The notes below the pieces were generated by a model. The model had not been told where the DNA came from, did no database searches, and saw only the letters and a list, made by a program, of their open reading frames with translations. 8,729 nt of DNA from an uncultured cyanobacterium. GTDB lineage: Bacteria > Cyanobacteriota > Cyanobacteriia > PCC-6307 > Cyanobiaceae. This document shows, piece by piece, positions 1 through 6,322 of the stretch (its first letter is position 1; each line of letters begins with the position of its first letter). The DNA is taken from positions 1 through 8,729 of the forward strand of contig CAIXOZ010000146.1 in assembly GCA_903921295.1 (NCBI GenBank). The letters run 5' to 3'. Made by a program: the position numbers and the translations under genes.

Positions 1-1
1 G

Positions 2-1438
2 GTCGATCACGTCAGCTGGCTTCCCGATCTCGGCCTGGCCTGGTCGGTGGGAGCCGATGGCCTCTCGATGCCCCTGATCCTGCTCACCAGTTTCATCACC
101 TCCCTGGCGGCCCTGGCGGCCTGGCCGGTGACCTTCAAGCCACGCCTGTTCTATTTCCTGCTGCTGGCGATGGATGGCGGCCAGATCGCCGTGTTCGCCG
201 TGCAGGACATGCTGCTCTTCTTCCTGGCCTGGGAACTTGAGCTTCTGCCGGTGTATCTGCTGCTGGCGATCTGGGGCGGCAAGAAACGCCAGTACGCGGC
301 CACCAAGTTCATTCTTTACACCGCCGGCAGCTCGCTGTTCATCCTCGTGGTGGCCCTGGCGATGGGCTTCGCCGGCGGCGGCAGCCCCAGCTTCGAGTAC
401 ACCACCCTGGCGGCCAAGGACCTGAGCACCGGCTTCCAGGTGCTCTGTTATGCGGGCCTGCTGATCGCCTTCGGCGTCAAACTGCCGATCGTGCCGCTGC
501 ACACCTGGCTTCCTGATGCCCACGGCGAGGCGACGGCGCCGGTGCACATGCTGCTGGCGGGCATCCTGCTGAAGATGGGCGGCTATGCGCTGCTGCGCTT
601 CAACGTGCAGCTGCTGCCGGAAGCGCACGTACAGTTCGCGCCGCTTCTGGTGGTGCTCGGCGTGGTGAACATCATCTATGCGGCACTCACCTCCTTCGCC
701 CAGCGCAATCTCAAACGCAAGATCGCCTACAGCTCGATCAGCCACATGGGCTTCGTGCTGATCGGCATCGGCAGCTTCAGTGATCTGGCCACCAGCGGCG
801 CAATGCTGCAGATGGTGAGCCATGGCCTGATCGGGGCCAGCCTCTTCTTCCTCGTCGGCGCCACCTACGACCGCACCCACACCCTCCAGCTGGATGAGAT
901 GGGCGGGGTCGGCCAGAAGATGCGCAAGATGTTCGCCCTGTGGACCGTCTGCTCCCTCGCTTCGCTCGCCCTGCCGGGGATGAGCGGCTTCGTCTCCGAG
1001 TTGATGGTGTTCGTGGGCTTCGCCACCAGCGAGGCCTACAGCCTCAGCTTCCGGATCGTGATCGCGGTGCTGGCGGCGATCGGCGTGATCCTGACGCCGG
1101 TGTACCTGCTCTCGATGCTGCGGGAGATCTTCTTCGGCAAGGAAAATGCCGAGCTGGTGGCCCACAGCCAGCTCGTGGATGCGGAGCCACGCGAGATCTA
1201 TGTGATCTCCTGCCTGCTCGTGCCGATCATCGGCATCGGTCTCTACCCGCGCCTGATCACTGACAGCTACCGGGCCTCGATCGAAGCCCTTGTGGGCCGC
1301 GAGATGGCGGCGATGGGCCGGATCCAGCACCCGCCTGGCGCGGCGGTGATGCGTCCCTCGCCGTTCGGGCTCCTGCCCATGAAGCTCCTGCAGGCCCCAG
1401 GTCTGCCCGCCAGCCTCAGGTCCCCGGCCCCAGGCTGA
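2..1438 (+). CDS. ndhD: NAD(P)H-quinone oxidoreductase subunit 4 (NdhD), 5' end outside window
   Basis: Proton-pumping antiporter-like membrane subunit of the cyanobacterial NDH-1 complex in the thylakoid membrane, which passes electrons to plastoquinone in respiration and cyclic flow around photosystem I. The reading frame is open to the left edge, and the codons before the GTG at 47 read as typical NdhD sequence (VDHVSWLPDLGLAWSVG), so that GTG is internal and the true start is upstream. Counting from GTG 47, the family hallmarks are visible: membrane Glu63 in WELELLPVYLLL, Lys145 in FGVKLPIVPLHTWLPDAH, and Lys223 in NLKRKIAYSSISHMGF. These match the proton-path Glu144, Lys234 and Lys265 of E. 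coli NuoM by motif. Many hydrophobic helices follow one another. The visible 478 residues lack perhaps the first few dozen of a ~500-550 residue protein. After about residue 425 the tail is Pro-rich and poorly conserved. Which NdhD paralogue (respiratory D1/D2 or CO2-uptake D3/D4) it is cannot be settled here, though D1 is likely. Confidence 0.95.
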   Translation, partial: VDHVSWLPDLGLAWSVGADGLSMPLILLTSFITSLAALAAWPVTFKPRLFYFLLLAMDGGQIAVFAVQDMLLFFLAWELELLPVYLLLAIWGGKKRQYAATKFILYTAGSSLFILVVALAMGFAGGGSPSFEYTTLAAKDLSTGFQVLCYAGLLIAFGVKLPIVPLHTWLPDAHGEATAPVHMLLAGILLKMGGYALLRFNVQLLPEAHVQFAPLLVVLGVVNIIYAALTSFAQRNLKRKIAYSSISHMGFVLIGIGSFSDLATSGAMLQMVSHGLIGASLFFLVGATYDRTHTLQLDEMGGVGQKMRKMFALWTVCSLASLALPGMSGFVSELMVFVGFATSEAYSLSFRIVIAVLAAIGVILTPVYLLSMLREIFFGKENAELVAHSQLVDAEPREIYVISCLLVPIIGIGLYPRLITDSYRASIEALVGREMAAMGRIQHPPGAAVMRPSPFGLLPMKLLQAPGLPASLRSPAPG

Positions 1439-1500
1439 TCCTGCCGCTGGCCAAGACCCTGGCCCTTACGTACGCTCCTTCTCCAGAACAGCCCGATTCC

Positions 1501-1878
1501 ATGACCCAGCTGAACTTCCTGCTGATCTTCAGTTTTGGTCTCGCCATGGTGACCTTCACCCTGGAGAACACCGCACCGACGACGATCCGCTTCCTGCCGG
1601 GGGTGAGCACCACCCTGCCGCTGGCCGTGGTGCTGCTGGTGGTCGGTGGCATCGGCGCCACCGCCGCCTGGATCTATGCCGTCTGGTCGGGGGTGGTGCG
1701 GAAGGTGGAACGGATCCAGGAGCAGAGTGATCTGGAGGCCCGTGAGGTCCGCATCCGCGAACTCGAGGACGACGTTCAGCGCTACCGCGCCACCGTCGAT
1801 GCCCAGCTCGGTCTGCTGCCCGCCGCCGGCGGCAGCTCCGGATCGCCGATCGCCCAGGGGGAGCTGGTCAGCGACTGA
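1501..1878 (+). CDS. LapA/DUF1049-family two-helix membrane protein
   Basis: Small protein of 125 residues. Two hydrophobic segments are visible, at about residues 5-21 and 38-63, joined by a short polar loop with the family-like pattern ENTAPTTIRFLPG. A charged, coiled-coil-like helix rich in Glu and Arg follows (about 66-100), then a Gly/Ser-rich end. This layout (two membrane helices plus a cytoplasmic coiled coil) is that of the LapA family (DUF1049, lipopolysaccharide assembly protein A domain). In E. coli the founder works with LapB in controlling LPS synthesis; the role in cyanobacteria is not established, so function here is open. The gene lies 62 bases after ndhD and 37 before the likely scpA start, on the same strand, so cotranscription is plausible. 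ATG 1501 is the first ATG ahead of the first hydrophobic segment; no convincing Shine-Dalgarno is seen. Confidence 0.8.
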   Translation: MTQLNFLLIFSFGLAMVTFTLENTAPTTIRFLPGVSTTLPLAVVLLVVGGIGATAAWIYAVWSGVVRKVERIQEQSDLEAREVRIRELEDDVQRYRATVDAQLGLLPAAGGSSGSPIAQGELVSD

Positions 1879-1915
1879 TCCTGCGGGTACCGTGCCCTTC
1901 AGTACGGGATCGCCA

Positions 1916-2797
1916 GTGGCTGAAGGGCAAGGCGCCAGGCTGGCGATCCGCTTGCTGCAGGATGCCGCTGAGCGGGGCGACCTGGATCCCTGGGATGTGG
2001 ATGTGATCGCCGTCATCGACGGTTTCCTCGACCAGCTGCGCCAACGGATCACGGTGCCGCGACTGGTCGGCGCTCTCGGCGTTGGCGGCGGCAGCTATGA
2101 ACAGGATCTGGCCGAGACCAGCGAGGCCTTTCTGGCCGCCTCGGTGCTGGTGGCGCTGAAGGCGGAGCTTCTTGAGGCCGCCACCGTGGCCTGCGAGGAG
2201 ATCCTCGAGGACCCCTTCGCCGACGAGGAGGGCGCTGTGGAAGGAAGCTGGCAGCCGAACCTGTTCACCCTGCCCCGTCGGCCGGAACGGCACCTGCTGC
2301 GGCGCCCTGTGGCGCCGCCACCGCTGCAGCGGCCGGTGACGCTCGGCGAACTGATCCGCCAGCTCGAGGAGATCGCCGAGCGGCTCGACAACGACGAGGG
2401 GGGCCGCCGGCAACGTCAGCCCCGCGGTCGTCGCTACAGCGAGCGCGAAGCGATCGAGCAGGTCGCCGCCCTGGCCCACCGTGAAAAACTTCCGGAAACC
2501 ACCGCCGCCCTCAGCCGCTTTCTAAAGGACTGGCCGGAAGCCCGCTCCTGGGTCGGCTTTGAGGTGCTGGTGCAGGCCTGGGCCGCTGTGGCGCCTGTGG
2601 ACCTGGACAGCGACCGGGTCGGCGTGTTCTGGGCCCTCCTCTTCCTCAGCGCCCAGGGACGGATCGAACTCGAGCAGCACGGCAGCCTGTTCGGACCGCT
2701 CAGCCTGCGGCGCCTGACCCTGACAGTGGCCGCTCCCCAGAACAGCGAAGCACCGCCAGCCCTGCTGGAGGAAGAAGCGCCCCCCCTGGCCAGCTGA
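1916..2797 (+). CDS. scpA: Segregation and condensation protein A (ScpA, kleisin)
   Basis: Kleisin subunit that, with ScpB, bridges the Smc dimer heads into the bacterial condensin that organises and segregates the chromosome. The N-terminal region holds the Smc-neck-binding helices, with the recognisable LAIRLLQDAAERGDLDPWDV (residues about 9-28), analogous to the LLxLI...(I/L)DPWDI pattern of ScpA. The middle is Arg/Pro-rich and acidic, a flexible linker (about 100-190). The C-terminal part, about residue 215 onward (SDRVGVFWALLFLSAQGRIE), fits the winged helix that contacts the Smc head. Length is about 293 residues, near the ScpA norm. The open frame extends back into the upstream gene, but that part reads as shadow. 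GTG 1916 is chosen for its GGA six bases upstream; GTG 1892 would add eight residues. No scpB or smc is in the window. Confidence 0.87.
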   Translation: MAEGQGARLAIRLLQDAAERGDLDPWDVDVIAVIDGFLDQLRQRITVPRLVGALGVGGGSYEQDLAETSEAFLAASVLVALKAELLEAATVACEEILEDPFADEEGAVEGSWQPNLFTLPRRPERHLLRRPVAPPPLQRPVTLGELIRQLEEIAERLDNDEGGRRQRQPRGRRYSEREAIEQVAALAHREKLPETTAALSRFLKDWPEARSWVGFEVLVQAWAAVAPVDLDSDRVGVFWALLFLSAQGRIELEQHGSLFGPLSLRRLTLTVAAPQNSEAPPALLEEEAPPLAS

Positions 2798-2814
2798 GGG
2801 GCCGGCTCGGCCCC
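2798..2814 (+). terminator. GC-rich hairpin directly after scpA
   Basis: The bases directly after the scpA stop codon form a perfect 7-bp stem (GGGGCCG / CGGCCCC) with a 3-base loop GCT. No T run follows, so it lacks the classical intrinsic-terminator tail. It could attenuate transcription or protect the mRNA 3' end ahead of the sugar-nucleotide gene. Role is inferred. Confidence 0.4.
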
Positions 2815-2876
2815 GACGGCTCGGTCCTGGTGATTCCCTAGGCTGCGCGTCACTCCTTTGAGCGAGACAGGCGCCG

Positions 2877-4058
2877 ATGAAGGCGATGATCCTGGCCGCC
2901 GGCAAGGGGACCCGGGTGCGGCCCATCACGCACACGATCCCCAAGCCGATGATCCCGATCCTGCAGAAACCCGTGATGGAGTTTCTGCTGGAGCTTCTGC
3001 GGCAGCATGGCTTCACGGAAGTGATGGTCAATGTCTCTCACCTTGCCGAGGAGATCGAGAACTACTTCCGCGACGGTCAGCGCTTCGGTGTTGAGATCGC
3101 GTACAGCTTTGAGGGCCGGATTGAAGATGGCGAGCTGATCGGTGAAGCCCTGGGCTCTGCCGGCGGCCTGAAGAAGATCCAGAGCTTCCAGCGCTTCTTC
3201 GATGAAACCTTCGTGGTGCTCTGCGGCGATGCCCTGATTGACCTCGACCTCAGCGAAGCGGTGCGCCGCCATCGCCAGAAAGGGGCCCTGGCCAGCATGA
3301 TCACCAAGCGGGTCCCCCGCGACCAGGTGAGCAGCTACGGGGTGGTGGTCACCGACGCGGATGGTCGGGTGCTCTCCTTCCAGGAGAAGCCGTCGGTGGA
3401 GGAGGCGGCCAGCGACATGATCAATACCGGCATCTACATCTTTGAGCCGGAGGTCTTCGATCACATCCCCAACGGCGAACCCTTCGACATCGGCGCCGAT
3501 CTGTTCCCACGGCTGGTGCAGGCCGGCGCGCCGTTCTACGCCCTGCCGATGGAATTCGAGTGGGTGGATATCGGCAAAGTTCCCGACTACTGGCAGGCGA
3601 TTCGCAGCGTCCTTCAGGGGCATGTGCGCCAGGTGCAGATTCCTGGCAAAGAGGTTCGGCCCGGCATCTTCACCGGTCTGAATGTGGCCGCCGACTGGGA
3701 TCAGATCACTGTCAAGGGTCCGATCTATGTGGGTGGCATGACCCGGATCGAGAACGGAGCGACGATCATCGGCCCGGCGATGATCGGCCCCAGCTGCCAC
3801 ATCTGCGAAGGCGCCACGATCGATAACTCGATCATCTTCGACTACTCGCGCATCGGCCCCGGTGTTCGGCTGGTCGAGAAGCTGGTGTTCGGTCGTTACT
3901 GCGTGGATCGCAATGGCGACCACTTCGACCTTCAGGAAGCGGCGCTCGACTGGCTGATCACCGATGTGCGCCGTCAGGATCCCGTGGCGCCCTCGCCCCA
4001 GCAGAAGGCGATGGCCGAGCTGCTCGGCACCGACCTGGTGATCAGCGGCGCCGGCTGA
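2877..4058 (+). CDS. NDP-sugar pyrophosphorylase (mannose-1-phosphate guanylyltransferase-like) with beta-helix domain
   Basis: Cytoplasmic nucleotidyltransferase that joins a sugar-1-phosphate and an NTP into an NDP-sugar plus pyrophosphate, supplying precursors for surface polysaccharides or glycans. Residues 1-240 form the catalytic Rossmann-like domain: nucleotide loop LAAGKGTRVRP (6-16), PKP motif with Lys23 (22-24), the GSAGGL stretch (93-98), metal-site GD (117-118), EKP (170-172), NTG (183-185) and WVDIG (229-233). Residues about 262-335 look like hexapeptide repeats of a left-handed beta-helix. About 50 further residues end the protein. Total length of 393 fits the GDP-mannose/glucose pyrophosphorylase-like subgroup. 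Sugar and nucleotide specificity cannot be read from sequence; GDP-mannose is the usual guess and UDP- or dTDP-glucose are alternatives. ATG 2877 begins exactly at the conserved N-terminus (MKAMILAAG). The gene is 79 bases after scpA and convergent with metF. Confidence 0.85.
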   Translation: MKAMILAAGKGTRVRPITHTIPKPMIPILQKPVMEFLLELLRQHGFTEVMVNVSHLAEEIENYFRDGQRFGVEIAYSFEGRIEDGELIGEALGSAGGLKKIQSFQRFFDETFVVLCGDALIDLDLSEAVRRHRQKGALASMITKRVPRDQVSSYGVVVTDADGRVLSFQEKPSVEEAASDMINTGIYIFEPEVFDHIPNGEPFDIGADLFPRLVQAGAPFYALPMEFEWVDIGKVPDYWQAIRSVLQGHVRQVQIPGKEVRPGIFTGLNVAADWDQITVKGPIYVGGMTRIENGATIIGPAMIGPSCHICEGATIDNSIIFDYSRIGPGVRLVEKLVFGRYCVDRNGDHFDLQEAALDWLITDVRRQDPVAPSPQQKAMAELLGTDLVISGAG

Positions 4059-4108
4059 TGCGGCACCATTGACCGCCAGGCCGCATCGGGGCTGCCTTCG
4101 TCGCCCCG
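4055..4108. terminator. Two overlapping hairpins between convergent genes
   Basis: GATGCGGC (4057-4064) is exactly complementary to GCCGCATC (4080-4087) around a 15-base loop; a C-G and a U-G pair extend the stem to 10 pairs (4055-4089). A second stem, CGGGGC (4087-4092) with GCCCCG (4103-4108), overlaps its right arm, so both cannot form fully together. The site lies between the 3' ends of the pyrophosphorylase gene and metF and includes the former's stop codon. No T tract is seen on either strand. A bidirectional terminator is the likeliest role, inferred from position. Confidence 0.4.
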
Positions 4109-4147
4109 TCGGCTTCACAGAGCCCTGCACGACGGTGCTGAGCCGAT

Positions 4148-5050
4148 TCAGGTCAGCGCCGAGGCGGCGGCCAGCGGGCTGACCCCGGCCATGTCAAGGA
4201 TCTCCGGGATACGGTGCTCGGCCTTGATCGCCATCAGATGCACCCCCTGGGCGATGCCGCCGTAGGACTGCACCTGTTCGGCGGCGATGCGCACGCCTTC
4301 GGCGGCCGGATCCTCGGCGGCCGCCAGGCGATCGATCAGGGCCTGGGGAATGCAGGCACCGGGCACCACCCGATTGATGAAGGCGGCATTACGGGCCGAC
4401 TTGAGCAGGAACACCCCCGCCAGCACCGGCAACTCCAACGGCGCTGCCAGCTCGCCCACAAAACGCTTCAGGGCCTCCACCTCCATCACCATCTGGGTCT
4501 GGACGAAACGGGCACCGGCGGCATGCTTGCGCTGCAGACGGCTGCGCAGGCCGCTCCAGCTTGGCGACTGGGGATCAGCAGCGGCACCGGCAAAGAGCTC
4601 CGTCGGACCGTCCACAAGGTCGCCCTGAACGGGATCGCGTCCTTCGTTGAGCTGGCGCACCAACTGCAGCAGGCGCACCGATTCGAATTCGTTCACGGCC
4701 CGGGCGGTGGGTTGATCACCCGCCCGGACCGGATCCCCGGTCAGGCAGAGCAGATTGCGGATGCCGAGGGCGTGGGCACCGAGCAGATCAGCCTGCAGGG
4801 CGATGCGATTGCGATCGCGACAGGTCATCTGCCAGACCGGCTCCAGGCCGGCATCCAGCAGCAGCCGGCAGACCGCGAGGCTGCTCATCCGCATCACCGC
4901 CCGCGATCCATCGGTGACATTGACGGCATGGACACGGCCGCGCAGCGCGGAGGCGGCGGCCAGGGTGCGGCCGGCGTTCCCACCCCGGGGTGGGGTGACC
5001 TCGGCGGTGAGGGCGAACTGCCCCTGGGCGAGGGCCTGCTGCAGCAACAA
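4148..5050 (-). CDS. metF: Methylenetetrahydrofolate reductase (MetF)
   Basis: Flavoprotein that reduces 5,10-methylenetetrahydrofolate to 5-methyltetrahydrofolate, the methyl donor for methionine synthesis. The 300-residue product is a single TIM-barrel domain of normal bacterial length. Visible family features are AEVTPPRGG with the catalytic-type Glu17, the strand-loop VNVTDGSRAVMRMSS (43-57), QMTCRDRNR (74-82), LCLTGDPV (101-108), with Asp106 where E. coli MetF has the flavin-contacting Asp of RGD, and AGARFVQTQ (178-186). The VTDGSRAVMR style resembles the MetF branch of cyanobacteria, actinobacteria and acetogens more than the E. coli branch, so the electron donor should not be assumed to be NADH. 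Translation must start at a rare codon: TTG 5050 is taken, since the first Met is residue 53 and an in-frame stop lies at 5075-5077. It diverges from the LuxR-type gene. Confidence 0.9.
   Translation of the reverse strand: MLLQQALAQGQFALTAEVTPPRGGNAGRTLAAASALRGRVHAVNVTDGSRAVMRMSSLAVCRLLLDAGLEPVWQMTCRDRNRIALQADLLGAHALGIRNLLCLTGDPVRAGDQPTARAVNEFESVRLLQLVRQLNEGRDPVQGDLVDGPTELFAGAAADPQSPSWSGLRSRLQRKHAAGARFVQTQMVMEVEALKRFVGELAAPLELPVLAGVFLLKSARNAAFINRVVPGACIPQALIDRLAAAEDPAAEGVRIAAEQVQSYGGIAQGVHLMAIKAEHRIPEILDMAGVSPLAAASALT
4811..4818. repeat. Single HIP1 octamer (GCGATCGC)
   Basis: One copy of the highly iterated palindrome GCGATCGC, abundant in many cyanobacterial genomes, lies inside metF. I noticed no second exact copy in the window, so it is not densely iterated here. 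Confidence 0.7.
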
Positions 5051-5214
5051 CGAAGGAGTCGGGCACAGCCCCCATCATCCGCCACGGGCCCTGCGAGAGA
5101 GGCGCGGGGGCGGAAGTCCGAATCCGTTCATGCTGCCTACAGTGAGACCGAGGACGCGATAGCAGCCCGTCCCCCTGTTCTTTCGCCTTGCGTCGATGGC
5201 AGAGGTCGCTACCC
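5051..5214. promoter_or_regulatory. Divergent intergenic region of metF and the LuxR-type regulator
   Basis: The 164 bases between two divergent gene starts must carry the promoters for both unless metF is read from elsewhere. TACAGT at 5138-5143 could be a -10 box for the + strand gene, but no good -35 box precedes it. A short palindrome CGGA-AG-TCCG occupies 5111-5120 and could be an operator half-site pair. Neither is strong. No SAM or other riboswitch consensus is recognised upstream of metF. Confidence 0.35.
5201..5205 (+). promoter_or_regulatory. Ribosome binding site of the LuxR-type gene
   Basis: AGAGG lies nine bases before ATG 5215. It falls inside the longer open frame that could begin at TTG 5188, so it favours the ATG start and the 89-residue protein. 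Confidence 0.5.
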
Positions 5215-5484
5215 ATGGCTGAACGCACCGACCTCGGCCTGCCCCGCAGCGGCCTGTCCGAACGCGAGCTGGAGATCATCGAACTCGTGGCCACGGGCCT
5301 CACCAACCAGGAAATCGCCCTGAAGCTGATGATCAGCAAGCGCACGGTCGACAACCACGTCAGCAACATCTTCACCAAGACCGGTGCCAAGAACAGGGTC
5401 GGGCTCGTGAACTGGGCCATGGACAACGGCAAGATCTGCCGGGACGGCTTCAACTGCTGCAACCTGCCCGGCCAGGAGCGCTGA
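5215..5484 (+). CDS. pedR: Small LuxR/NarL-type transcriptional regulator, PedR (Ssl0564)-like
   Basis: Stand-alone DNA-binding protein of 89 residues with no receiver domain. Residues 14-65 are a LuxR-type helix-turn-helix: LSERELEIIELVATGLTNQE, then ISKRTVDNHVSNIF, with the usual recognition-helix residues Thr44, Val45, His48 and Val49. The tail KICRDGFNCC (73-82) has Cys75 and the pair Cys81-Cys82. This architecture matches cyanobacterial PedR/Ssl0564, which is known to interact with thioredoxin and to change conformation with photosynthetic electron flow through a cysteine; Ycf29 of some plastids is related. I infer the same redox sensing here. ATG 5215 is preferred over TTG 5188 because AGAGG precedes it and the extra nine residues look non-conserved. 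It is divergent from metF and ends 54 bases before the CYTH gene's stop, which faces it. Target genes are unknown from this window. Confidence 0.8.
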   Translation: MAERTDLGLPRSGLSERELEIIELVATGLTNQEIALKLMISKRTVDNHVSNIFTKTGAKNRVGLVNWAMDNGKICRDGFNCCNLPGQER

Positions 5485-5538
5485 GCACGACCACCTGGCC
5501 ACGCGCTCAGGCCCAACCCCGCGAGCCTGGTGCGGCGC

Positions 5539-6054
5539 TCAGCCGGCCGGGTCCAGGGCCGCCAGCACCGGGTGACGCGCATCGGCGCTCCAGCTCTGCA
5601 GGGGGCGCCTGGCCAGGGCAGCGTTGCTGAGGGCATGCTGACCGGTGATCTCCAGGCTGCACCACGGTGGCGGGTTGAGGGGATCCTCCAGGCTCCCTAG
5701 CTCCACCTCCGCGAGCACCAGGGGAGCATTGGCACCCTCGAAGACATCCAGAACCCAGTCCCCACCGGCGAGATCCAGGCCGTAGCGCACCTTGGCGAGC
5801 TGCACGGGGGCAAGGGCCAGCAGCGCCTCAGCATCAGCCGCCGGAATCGGGTATTCGAACTCATGCCGGGCGATGGCACCGGCGGCAGCCTTGAGGGTGA
5901 GCCAGGCCTGCTCGTCGGCGCCAAGGCGGACCCGCACGGTCAGGCCCTCCTCGCTGGCCAGCAGGTAGCCCTGGCGCAACGGCGCCTGCCAGCGGATGTG
6001 CTGGCGCCAGGCGCTGCCCCGCACCAGAAAGCGCCGCTCGATCTCCAGCGCCAT
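5539..6054 (-). CDS. CYTH-domain protein (triphosphate tunnel metalloenzyme)
   Basis: Single-domain CYTH protein of 171 residues, close to the usual size of bacterial triphosphate tunnel enzymes, which hydrolyse inorganic triphosphate or related substrates with a divalent metal. The N-terminal signature is EIERRFLV, i.e. ExExR (Glu4, Glu6, Arg8), where the family consensus is ExExK. The remaining tunnel residues are present: Arg41 and Arg43 (TVRVR), Lys55 (LTLK), Glu65 and Glu67 (HEFEY), Lys88 and Arg90, Asp103, Glu116 and Glu118 (AEVELG). An active fold is therefore likely; tripolyphosphatase activity is the best guess, and nucleoside triphosphatase or a cyclase-like activity is not excluded. 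ATG 6054 is chosen because GGAG (complement of 6063-6066) lies eight bases before it; TTG 6057 is one codon upstream. It follows nadK on the same strand after 236 bases. Confidence 0.85.
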   Translation of the reverse strand: MALEIERRFLVRGSAWRQHIRWQAPLRQGYLLASEEGLTVRVRLGADEQAWLTLKAAAGAIARHEFEYPIPAADAEALLALAPVQLAKVRYGLDLAGGDWVLDVFEGANAPLVLAEVELGSLEDPLNPPPWCSLEITGQHALSNAALARRPLQSWSADARHPVLAALDPAG

Positions 6055-6082
6055 CAACCTGACTCCATCGCTTCACGCTCCC

Positions 6083-6322
6083 ATGGTCGCCCGCCATCCC
6101 CACGCCCGCAGCCTGCGTCCAGGTCGTCGCCCCTCCGTGCTGGGGCGATTGCTGAGGCTGTCCAACACCTGGATGCGTCTGCCCTGGCGGGCCTGGATCA
6201 CCCAACCGGGCCGCCGCCAACACCCACTGCTGCTCAACCCGGTGCAATTCAGCCGCCACTGGCGGGTGGTGCAGCTGGAACGCTGTCTGGAACTCAGTTC
6301 ATCGACGGCTCAGCGTCGGTGA
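6083..6322 (+). CDS. Candidate small basic protein, unrecognised
   Basis: Open frame of 79 codons that fills the gap between the CYTH gene and nadK on the opposite strand. I do not recognise the product. It is Arg-rich (about 16 Arg), with four Trp and a C-terminal half that looks more protein-like (PLLLNPVQFSRHWRVVQLER). No membrane helix or signal peptide is evident. By hand count 18 of 79 codons end in A or T (about 77% GC at third position), with second positions lowest, a coding-like pattern for this GC-rich DNA. It overlaps the last 29 bases of nadK tail to tail and starts 28 bases from the divergent CYTH start, which leaves little room for a promoter. No clear ribosome site is seen, and the frame stays open upstream. 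It may be real or chance. Confidence 0.4.
   Translation: MVARHPHARSLRPGRRPSVLGRLLRLSNTWMRLPWRAWITQPGRRQHPLLLNPVQFSRHWRVVQLERCLELSSSTAQRR

Noticed and set aside
1380..1438. Pro-rich end of NdhD as a sign of frameshift
   Set aside because: The tail keeps GC-rich third positions and ends at a stop shortly before the next gene; a variable hydrophilic C-terminus is common in NdhD, so no frameshift is needed.
1267..2052. Long - strand open frame (261 codons) opposite ndhD, the LapA-like gene and scpA
   Set aside because: It runs antisense across three well-supported genes, and its product is low-complexity without recognisable motifs; GC-rich DNA commonly leaves such frames open.
2850..4130. 426-codon - strand frame opposite the pyrophosphorylase gene
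   Set aside because: Although longer than the real gene, its product is His/Asp/Ala-rich with no family motif, while the + strand product has complete nucleotidyltransferase motifs. It is a shadow.
4214..5323. 369-codon + strand frame opposite metF
   Set aside because: It covers metF, whose motifs are clear, and its product is Gly/His/Gln-rich without domains.
5480..5543. Inverted repeat GCTGAGC / GCTCAGC joining the stops of the regulator and CYTH genes
   Set aside because: The 50-base loop is too long for a terminator, and the match arises mainly because both genes end in a GC-flanked TGA.
5861..6259. 132-codon - strand frame covering the gap between the CYTH gene and nadK
   Set aside because: Half of it lies in the wrong frame of the CYTH gene and the rest reads as Gly/Pro/Gln-rich filler, less protein-like than the opposing + strand frame.
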